From assembly GCA_011390235.1 (NCBI GenBank), contig JAABSS010000200.1:6764-12734 (forward strand): DNA of 5,971 nt, written 5' to 3'. Each line of letters begins with the position of its first letter. The first letter of the stretch is position 1. Source of the stretch: Desulfotignum sp. Its GTDB lineage: Bacteria; Desulfobacterota; Desulfobacteria; Desulfobacterales; Desulfobacteraceae. Below are positions 1 through 5,253 of the stretch, piece by piece. A program made the translations under genes and the position numbers. Below the pieces are notes generated by a model that saw only the letters and a program-made list of their open reading frames with translations, was not told the origin of the DNA and searched no databases.

Positions 1-516
1 GAATCCGGCCTGGTGACCATCACGGGTGGTAAATGGACCACTTACAGGAAAATGGCGGAAGACACCGTTAACCAGGCCATGCTGGTGGCAGGTCTGGATG
101 AACGGGACTGTATAACCAAAAAACTGCGGATACACGGGTGGCTCAAACATTTTGATAAAAATGATGCCCTGCATTATTATGGATCAGATGCCATCCACAT
201 CAAAAAAATGATCAAAGAAGATGCCGGGCTGGGGGAAAAACTGCATCCTGACCTGCCCTATATCAAGGCGGAGGTGGTCTGGTCCGTGCGCAGGGAGATG
301 GCCAGGACAGTGGAGGATTTTCTGGCCCGCCGGAGCCGTGCCCTGGTGCTGGATGCCCGGGCCGCCATGGACATGGCTTCGTCAGTGGCGCATCTTATGG
401 CCCGGGAACTGGGATATGATGACACATGGGTGGACCGGCAGGTTTCTGCTTTTTCCGATCTTGCCGGCCAGTACCTGATCGGTGGTTCCGTGCACAAAGA
501 AAAGGGGCGGCCATGA
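1..516 (+). CDS. glpD: FAD-dependent glycerol-3-phosphate dehydrogenase, C-terminal part (5' end outside window)
   Basis: This is the C-terminal 171 residues of a glycerol-3-phosphate dehydrogenase, the membrane-associated flavoenzyme that oxidises sn-glycerol-3-phosphate to dihydroxyacetone phosphate and passes electrons to quinone. The reading frame is open from base 1 and ends at TGA 514-516. Residues 6-21 (TITGGKWTTYRKMAED) are the highly conserved end of the FAD-binding oxidoreductase domain in the GlpA/GlpD family. Residues about 85-125 carry the family's C-terminal helical domain, with AEVVWSVRREMART followed by VEDFLARRSRAL. There is no Cys-rich BFD-like [2Fe-2S] tail like that of the anaerobic GlpA subunit (only one Cys in the fragment), so the GlpD type is preferred. 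The GTG at base 13 is internal, not a start. The stop overlaps the next gene's ATG by four bases, which implies translational coupling. Family identity is firm; the GlpD versus GlpA choice is an inference. Confidence 0.92.
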   Translation, partial: ESGLVTITGGKWTTYRKMAEDTVNQAMLVAGLDERDCITKKLRIHGWLKHFDKNDALHYYGSDAIHIKKMIKEDAGLGEKLHPDLPYIKAEVVWSVRREMARTVEDFLARRSRALVLDARAAMDMASSVAHLMARELGYDDTWVDRQVSAFSDLAGQYLIGGSVHKEKGRP

Positions 517-2705
517 CGATTTTACTGGTGGACAATGATGCTGCCGCAAACCTGGTTCTGGCAGATATGCTTGACAAAAAAGGGTATGCCTGTCTCCGGG
601 CAGCTGATGCCGCAAAGGCCCTGTCTCTGGCAAAACAACATGATATCCGCGTTGTCGTATACATGCGCCAGGCATCTGACACAGCCGGCCTTGATCTTTG
701 CAACAGCATCCGCAGGCTGGAAAAAGGCCATTATATCTATTTCATCATGGGTACCTCAAAGGACAATAAAACAGAAAAAATACAAGGCCTTGCACAGGGT
801 ATTGATGCCTTTTTAACCACCCCTGTGGATCATGAAAAACTGGCGGCACTGGTGCAGGTGGGCATGCGGATATCAGGATTTTCCATGCCAAAACCCCTGA
901 AAAAGGATCTCCCCGGCAAACCAGATGTTTCAGCATATGATATCCCTTTTGCCAGAATCGCGCTGGAGAAACATTTTGTCACAAAAGAGCAGCTGGCAAA
1001 GGCGTTTTCATCCCAGAAAAAAGCGCAGCTGGCCGCCGGCAGAAATGATGACCGGAAAACCGCGGACCCCCGGCTTTCCAAAAAAACGGCTGATATCCTT
1101 GTGGCCCAGGGGGCGATCACAGAAGAACAGCGGGACATGATCCGCCGTGAAATGGAAAAAAACCGGGACATTGTTTCCAAAACGCCGGAACAGGCAGACG
1201 TTTCAGGCCAATCCCCGGAACAGGCAGATATGTCAGACCATTCCCCGTTTCAGGTGCAGATCTCCAGCGACAGGATGGAGGCCCGGCTGGTTGTAAACAA
1301 TGCATTTCTGGACCGCATCACCCCGGATGCCATTGCAAAGGCCCTGGCAAAAGAAGATATCCAGTTCGGGGTGGCAGATCTTGAAAAACAGATTTCCTAC
1401 CTGAAAGCAGCCCTCAAGGAAACCGTGTCATTTGTTGCTGCCAGGGGCCGGCCCCCTGTACCGGGCACAGATGCCTTTATTTCTTATCATTTTGATACAG
1501 ACTATTTAAAGCCCGGAAAAATCGATGCTGAAGGCAAAATGGACTACAGGGAACGCGGAAGCATACCCAAAGTTGCGGCCGGGGACCTGCTTGCAACCAA
1601 AATCCCATTGAAAACAGGAGAGCCGGGCATAGATATTTTCAATAACCCTATCCCGGCGCCGGAAATAAGGGATGTTGTGCTTCAGTGTGGACAGGGAGCA
1701 CAACTTTCTGAAGACGGCATAAAAGCCCATGCCCAGATAGATGGCCAGCCCCATGTGGCGGTGGGCGGAGCTGTCTGTGTCTTTGCAGAACTGACCATTG
1801 ACGGTGATGTGAATTTTACCACCGGAAATATCGATTTTGACGGCAATGTGATTGTGAAGGGCAGTGTCTTGAACGGATTTTCGGTAAGATGCGGCAACCT
1901 TTTTGCAAAAGAGATCAGCGGGGCTGCCATTTTCGCATTGGGTGATGTTGTTGTTTCCGAAGGCATCAGCAATGCGGATATCAAAACGGAAGGTGATGTG
2001 AAAGCCCGATTCGTTACCGGCTCCAATATAAAAACCTTTGGCAGCGTTATGGTTGACAAAGAAATCATTGATTCAAAAATCCGTTCCAGTGCAAAATTTT
2101 TATCTGAACGGTGCACCATCATTTCATCTTTTGTCTCTGCCAAAATGGGAGTTGAAGCAAAACAGATCGGCACGGATGTTTCCAGTGCCTGCCGCATCCA
2201 GGCGGGATTGGATGAAAATGTCAAAAAACGCATCCAGGCCTTTGACCATGTCATGAACGACAAAAAAAAGATCCTGGAAACCGTTCAGAAACGGTATGAA
2301 AAACAATCAAAAAAACAAAGGGCCATCCATCGGAAAATTTTTGAGCTGGCCCAGGATCAGGAGCGTCTGGGATCAGATACAGGGGCTGCGGAAGCCCTGG
2401 CCAGGGAACTGGATCTGCACTTCATGGACCAGGAAATACTTGAAGAGCAGATTGCACAGGATCTGGCAGCCATTGAAGCATTTATAGCAGAAATTGAAAC
2501 CATCGGCGAAGAAAAAGAGGCTATCCTGCTGTGGTCCAGGGAAGAAAAAGGAGACCCGGTTATCAAAATCAGCGGTCCCATCACTCAGGGCACAAAACTG
2601 TTCGGGGTTCACGCCTCTTTTATCCCCAAAGAAACCATCCGCAATGTCACCATAAGGGAATTAAAAGATCCGGAAACCGATGCCTGGCAGATGGTGATTC
2701 AGTAA
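513..2705 (+). CDS. Pseudo-receiver / FapA (DUF342) fusion protein
   Basis: This 730-residue protein starts at an ATG overlapping the glpD stop; a G-rich ribosome binding site (504-507) lies five bases upstream. Residues 1-118 form a response-regulator receiver fold: LLVDND at the N-terminus, GLDLC near 59-63, GTSKD at 80-84 and GIDAFLTTP at 96-104. The phospho-acceptor Asp is missing (Y50 or M51 occupies its place) and the conserved Lys is T103, so it should be a pseudo-receiver. Residues about 148-215 are charged helices resembling two copies of a 'TKEQL / TEEQ' motif seen in linkers of deltaproteobacterial proteins. Residues about 248-426 hold the FapA N-terminal region (RGRPPVPG, DYRERG near 344, and KTGEPGIDIF). 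Residues about 427-565 form a Gly/Val-rich right-handed beta-helix, about 568-672 a coiled coil, and the rest the FapA C-terminal strand region. FapA was named in Vibrio for a role in flagellar assembly or placement; the role here is unknown. No signal peptide or membrane segment is seen, so it is probably cytoplasmic. Confidence 0.93.
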   Translation: MTILLVDNDAAANLVLADMLDKKGYACLRAADAAKALSLAKQHDIRVVVYMRQASDTAGLDLCNSIRRLEKGHYIYFIMGTSKDNKTEKIQGLAQGIDAFLTTPVDHEKLAALVQVGMRISGFSMPKPLKKDLPGKPDVSAYDIPFARIALEKHFVTKEQLAKAFSSQKKAQLAAGRNDDRKTADPRLSKKTADILVAQGAITEEQRDMIRREMEKNRDIVSKTPEQADVSGQSPEQADMSDHSPFQVQISSDRMEARLVVNNAFLDRITPDAIAKALAKEDIQFGVADLEKQISYLKAALKETVSFVAARGRPPVPGTDAFISYHFDTDYLKPGKIDAEGKMDYRERGSIPKVAAGDLLATKIPLKTGEPGIDIFNNPIPAPEIRDVVLQCGQGAQLSEDGIKAHAQIDGQPHVAVGGAVCVFAELTIDGDVNFTTGNIDFDGNVIVKGSVLNGFSVRCGNLFAKEISGAAIFALGDVVVSEGISNADIKTEGDVKARFVTGSNIKTFGSVMVDKEIIDSKIRSSAKFLSERCTIISSFVSAKMGVEAKQIGTDVSSACRIQAGLDENVKKRIQAFDHVMNDKKKILETVQKRYEKQSKKQRAIHRKIFELAQDQERLGSDTGAAEALARELDLHFMDQEILEEQIAQDLAAIEAFIAEIETIGEEKEAILLWSREEKGDPVIKISGPITQGTKLFGVHASFIPKETIRNVTIRELKDPETDAWQMVIQ
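1185..1244 (+). repeat. Two-copy 30-bp in-frame tandem repeat in the receiver-FapA linker
   Basis: Bases 1185-1214 and 1215-1244 match at 25 of 30 positions, and a short third start follows at 1245. They encode PEQADVSGQS and PEQADMSDHS (residues 225-234 and 235-244), then PFQ. The repeat lies in a polar, probably disordered linker between the helical region and the FapA domain, and it keeps the reading frame. Confidence 0.8.
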
Positions 2706-2885
2706 ATATGATGCCATTGGCCAACAGAATTTGCCTGTTCTCTGCCTGAAATTATACGAAAGATGAGCAATGAACCGGATGAAAAAAGATCCCGCAGATA
2801 GGGGGGGGCATCACTGAATTGGCCGGAGCATATTTCAGGTTTCCAATAATTTTTCATACTTTTCTTGACAAAAACTCCTGGAAGA

Positions 2886-2914
2886 ATGACATAGAAAAGA
2901 TAAAAAAATATTTT
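2886..2914 (+). promoter_or_regulatory. Candidate sigma70-type promoter for the ferritin-like gene
   Basis: ATGACA (2886-2891, five of six matches to the -35 consensus) is separated by 17 bases from TATTTT (2909-2914, four of six matches to the -10 consensus). Transcription would start near 2921 and leave a leader of about 40 bases. A perfect TTGACA lies slightly upstream at 2865-2870 but has no good -10 at 16-18 bases. The -10 overlaps the A/T palindrome at 2902-2917. This is a pattern match only; other promoter placements in this AT-rich stretch are possible. Confidence 0.4.
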
Positions 2915-2917
2915 TTT
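2902..2917. repeat. A7-TA-T7 perfect palindrome upstream of the ferritin-like gene
   Basis: Seven A, then TA, then seven T form a 16-bp perfect palindrome, with GA and TC flanks also pairing after one mismatch (2899-2920). It lies 44 bases before the start codon and overlaps the candidate -10. It could be an operator, a curved-DNA element, or the residue of a terminator-like element. It does not match the Fur or PerR consensus well enough to assign a regulator. Confidence 0.5.
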
Positions 2918-2949
2918 CTCATGTATATATTTCAAACTCATTAAATATC

Positions 2950-2955
2950 GGAGGA
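2950..2955 (+). promoter_or_regulatory. Ribosome binding site of the ferritin-like gene
   Basis: GGAGGA ends five bases before the ATG at 2961, a strong Shine-Dalgarno match. It fixes the start codon and suggests efficient translation compared with the other genes in the window. Confidence 0.85.
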
Positions 2956-2960
2956 TACTC

Positions 2961-3821
2961 ATGGATAATCAGAAACTTATCAGTATGCTGAACAAAGATA
3001 TGGCTGAGGAGCATGCAGCCATTATCCGTTATCTGGTCCACGGCTATCTGGAAGGTGAAGATACGCCGATGGGTGCCAAGCTGCTTTCCCGATGCCGGGA
3101 AGAAATGTGGCATATGAACTGGCTGGGCATGGTTGTGGGAAAACTGGGGGGTGAACCCAACCTGAATCCGGCGACCTACCCCTACGATCCCACAAACCGC
3201 GCTACTATTTTCAAATCTTATGTTGATTATGAGAAGAGTTTGATACCCCATTATAATTCTGAGGCAGAGAAAGTGGATGATCCGCATATCAAGCGCGTAC
3301 TTCAGCGGGAAGCTTGGGAATCGGCCATGCACGCCAAAAAATTCGAACGTATGCTTAATAAACTTGACAAAAAAGAGGCGGCAGGGTTACCAGGAGAAGA
3401 AAATGAATTGCCAAATGATTATATTGAAAAATTCCAGACCCTTGTTGAATACAAGTATAATCTGATGCTGCGGCATATTCGTGATTCATGGGTTTTCCAA
3501 AAAGAGGATATGTTCGGTTGGAAAATCATGGATTTTGCCATGACCCAAATGAAACAACTTGCTCACCTTTCCGAACCCGTGGCTGAAAACGGCATTCCCC
3601 CCCGCTTTAATGTACAGCCATTGCACCTGAGTGCAAGCCTTGGCGCTGCATTGTCAAAGACGCTGGAAGATGTGGTATCCTCCATAAAACGCCATCAAGA
3701 CCTGAAAAACGAGGAAGAAACCCAGAAGCATGCAGGCGAAATCATCAATCTGGAACTTTCCGTTGATCAGGAAACCTTTCAGGCAGACGAGATAAAGGAC
3801 TGGCTCAAGAAGAGCCCCTGA
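2961..3821 (+). CDS. Ferritin-like (bacterioferritin-like) helical di-iron protein
   Basis: This 286-residue, largely helical soluble protein begins with a ferritin-like four-helix domain (residues about 3-135). Candidate metal ligands are E17 in helix A, E48 and H51 (ExxH, in REEMWHMNWLG) in helix B, and E91 in helix C. Their spacing follows E18/E51/H54/E94 of E. coli bacterioferritin closely. Helix D is different: it reads REAWESAMH, so E117 or E120 and H124 do not make the usual ExxH. Residues about 153-210 contain a further helical pair (VEYKYNLMLRH, then MTQMKQLAHLSEP), followed by a polar tail. The protein is clearly longer than the roughly 160 residues of a bacterioferritin. Expected roles for the family are iron handling or oxygen/peroxide detoxification in an anaerobe, but the exact activity is not shown by the sequence. 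The start is set by a strong ribosome binding site, and the gene is flanked by non-coding regions, so it is probably monocistronic. Confidence 0.85.
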   Translation: MDNQKLISMLNKDMAEEHAAIIRYLVHGYLEGEDTPMGAKLLSRCREEMWHMNWLGMVVGKLGGEPNLNPATYPYDPTNRATIFKSYVDYEKSLIPHYNSEAEKVDDPHIKRVLQREAWESAMHAKKFERMLNKLDKKEAAGLPGEENELPNDYIEKFQTLVEYKYNLMLRHIRDSWVFQKEDMFGWKIMDFAMTQMKQLAHLSEPVAENGIPPRFNVQPLHLSASLGAALSKTLEDVVSSIKRHQDLKNEEETQKHAGEIINLELSVDQETFQADEIKDWLKKSP

Positions 3822-3825
3822 ACCG

Positions 3826-3857
3826 AAAGAAATGTACAATCAGCGGAAAATTTCTTT
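3826..3857 (+). terminator. Weak hairpin after the ferritin-like gene, possible terminator
   Basis: An eight-base perfect inverted repeat (3826-3833 with 3850-3857) starts five bases after the stop codon. It has a 16-base loop and four T at 3855-3858. The stem is A/T-rich (one G-C pair) and the loop is long, so it is a poor intrinsic terminator. It is the only candidate I can see downstream of this gene. Confidence 0.25.
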
Positions 3858-4040
3858 TAAAACCATCGTAACCGTTCCCCATTTATGGAGAAGGGAGATA
3901 GGCAAAGCCCCGGGAGCATTACCTGATTTTGTATCGTTGTTCTCTCGAAGTCGGATTTACGTGTAGGTGTGAATTCCTTCTTACAACCCTCTGTGTGTCA
4001 GAACTCCATTGATAGCAAACCAATATTTTAAACCGCTGTC

Positions 4041-4070
4041 TGGACTTTTGCCGTGATACTCTGATATACA
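4041..4070 (+). promoter_or_regulatory. Candidate promoter of the diguanylate cyclase gene
   Basis: TGGACT (4041-4046) and TATACA (4065-4070), 18 bases apart, each match four of six positions of the sigma70 consensus. Transcription would start around 4077, just before the G7 run. The match is modest and by eye. Confidence 0.3.
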
Positions 4071-4078
4071 ACAGTCAA

Positions 4079-4102
4079 AAAAAGAAAGGGGGGGATCTTT
4101 TT
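4079..4102 (+). promoter_or_regulatory. G7 run in the loop of a small A/U hairpin, overlapping the alternative TTG start
   Basis: AAAAAGA (4079-4085) pairs perfectly with TCTTTTT (4096-4102), leaving a ten-base loop that contains G7 (4088-4094). The G run could serve as the ribosome binding site for TTG 4101, six bases away, whose first two bases would sit in the stem. The stem has one G-C pair and would be weak. Whether it matters depends on which start codon is used. Confidence 0.35.
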
Positions 4103-4142
4103 GATTCCGCCGGACATCGGTGAAAAAGGGAACCGGGAAACC

Positions 4143-5252
4143 ATGGAATTTCAGCGTCAGAAGCTCAGCAGGCGGGTGGTGAATGACCTGAAGAAACGGT
4201 CTATATCCGGCGTGTTTTTTTACATACTGGTACCGCCGATTCTGTTTTTCACTGATAACTATCTGTTTCGGCACTTGACCGAGAGTCTGATTTTTCTGGG
4301 AGTTTTTTCTTTTATCTGCCTGTTCCGCCTTGGCCATGTATTTGCTTCCAGAAAAATGCCGGACCAATGGGAGTCCCTGAATAACACAGTGTTTATTGCC
4401 AGTGTGCTGCTGACCGCTCTGCTGTGGGGCTTGGGATCTGCCTATTTTTTGGGTCAAAGCGGTGAACAGGCTTTGCACGCCATCATGCTCATCTGCACGG
4501 TGGGATTTTGCGCCGGCGGGGTCATGTCTTTCATGCCCCTGCTGTATCTGGCCGTGGCATACAATCTATTGATGCTGGTGCCTGCCATTGGCGCGATTTT
4601 TTTCAAAGGAGACACGCCTACGCTGGGATATGCCATGATATTGTATTCCGTCTATCTGGTATTGATCACCCTGCGGGGCAATTCCGAGTACTGGAAAGCA
4701 CTGGAAAATGAAAACCTGCTGGAGGAAAAATCCCGGGAGCTGGAAAAAGCCAGCCGCACCGATGTGTTGACCGGTCTTTACAACCGCAGGTATTTTGATG
4801 AATTGTTCGAACTGGAATGGGGGCTGTCCAGCCGGAGAAAAACCCCGCTGGCCCTGTTGATCTGTGATATCGATTGCTTTAAAAAAGTCAATGATACCTA
4901 TGGACACCAGGCAGGCGATGCCTACCTCAAACTCATCAGCAACCATCTTCAGGGTGTTTTCCAGCGGGAAACCGATGTGGTTGCCCGGTACGGCGGGGAA
5001 GAATTTGTGGTGCTGCTGTCGGACAGCGATGCAGAACAGACCCGGCACCTTGCTGAGCAGTTCAGGAAAAATATCGCTGAAGCAGTGCTGGAATACCAGG
5101 GGCAATGCATCCAGGCCACCATCAGCATAGGGATAAGTTCCTGTATTCCGGGATCTGATATGAGCAGGGACGCTTTTCTCTCCCGCGCAGATAATGTTTT
5201 GTATGAAGCCAAAAATACAGGGCGCAACAAGACTGTTGTTGATACCCATTGA
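4143..5252 (+). CDS. Membrane-bound diguanylate cyclase (six predicted TM helices + GGDEF)
   Basis: This 369-residue protein should make cyclic di-GMP from two GTP at the inner membrane. Six hydrophobic segments lie at about 24-42, 48-67, 83-103, 112-130, 133-153 and 162-178. A short charged coiled coil (183-204) leads into a GGDEF domain starting at RTDVLTGLYNRR (205-216). The metal/GTP residues are present: D242 in DIDCFKKVND, N250 and GHxxGD (254-259). The active site reads RYGGEEF (282-288). The inhibitory site RETD (275-278) stands exactly five residues before GGEEF, so product feedback is expected. The membrane part matches no sensor domain I can name with confidence. The start is uncertain: ATG 4143 gives a normal short charged N-tail, while TTG 4101 would add 14 residues (MIPPDIGEKGNRET) and has the G7 run as its ribosome binding site. 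The gene stands alone and meets a convergent gene at its 3' end. Confidence 0.93.
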   Translation: MEFQRQKLSRRVVNDLKKRSISGVFFYILVPPILFFTDNYLFRHLTESLIFLGVFSFICLFRLGHVFASRKMPDQWESLNNTVFIASVLLTALLWGLGSAYFLGQSGEQALHAIMLICTVGFCAGGVMSFMPLLYLAVAYNLLMLVPAIGAIFFKGDTPTLGYAMILYSVYLVLITLRGNSEYWKALENENLLEEKSRELEKASRTDVLTGLYNRRYFDELFELEWGLSSRRKTPLALLICDIDCFKKVNDTYGHQAGDAYLKLISNHLQGVFQRETDVVARYGGEEFVVLLSDSDAEQTRHLAEQFRKNIAEAVLEYQGQCIQATISIGISSCIPGSDMSRDAFLSRADNVLYEAKNTGRNKTVVDTH

Positions 5253-5253
5253 A

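Larger units (their letters stand above)
3822..4142. other. Intergenic region without a recognisable gene
   Basis: This stretch separates the ferritin-like gene from the diguanylate cyclase. Besides the weak hairpin near its left end, it holds a candidate promoter (4041-4070) and a G7 run (4088-4094) near its right end. No tRNA, small-protein gene with a ribosome binding site, or mobile-element end was found. The middle part (about 3870-4000) shows no coding signature on either strand. If the cyclase starts at the alternative TTG (4101), the non-coding part ends at 4100. Confidence 0.6.

Noticed and set aside
426..512. An upstream in-frame start for the receiver-FapA protein, adding 29 residues
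   Set aside because: It lies deep inside glpD. The ATG at 513 has a G-rich ribosome binding site and directly begins the receiver's first strand (MTILLVDND).
1682..2263. A 193-residue open frame on the minus strand opposite the FapA beta-helix
   Set aside because: It is a shadow of the Gly/Val repeats in the real gene and has no recognisable motif.
2723..2739. Hairpin after the FapA gene as an intrinsic terminator
   Set aside because: The stem is only five base pairs (AACAG/CTGTT) and no T-tract follows.
2699..2962. An 87-residue minus-strand frame filling the intergenic region before the ferritin-like gene
   Set aside because: No ribosome binding site precedes it, its start overlaps the opposing ATG, and its Ile/Phe/Lys-rich composition simply reflects AT-rich DNA.
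3901..3925. Possible c-di-GMP (GEMM-I) riboswitch upstream of the diguanylate cyclase, suggested by GGCAAAGCCCCGGG
   Set aside because: Only this short piece resembles the consensus. The paired GGCAAACC side of the first stem and the downstream GGUAGC receptor segment are not present, and the remaining sequence does not fold in the expected way by eye.
3981..4478. A 165-residue minus-strand frame reaching from the intergenic region into the cyclase gene
   Set aside because: Much of it is antisense to the cyclase's membrane helices, and it has no domain or convincing translation signal.
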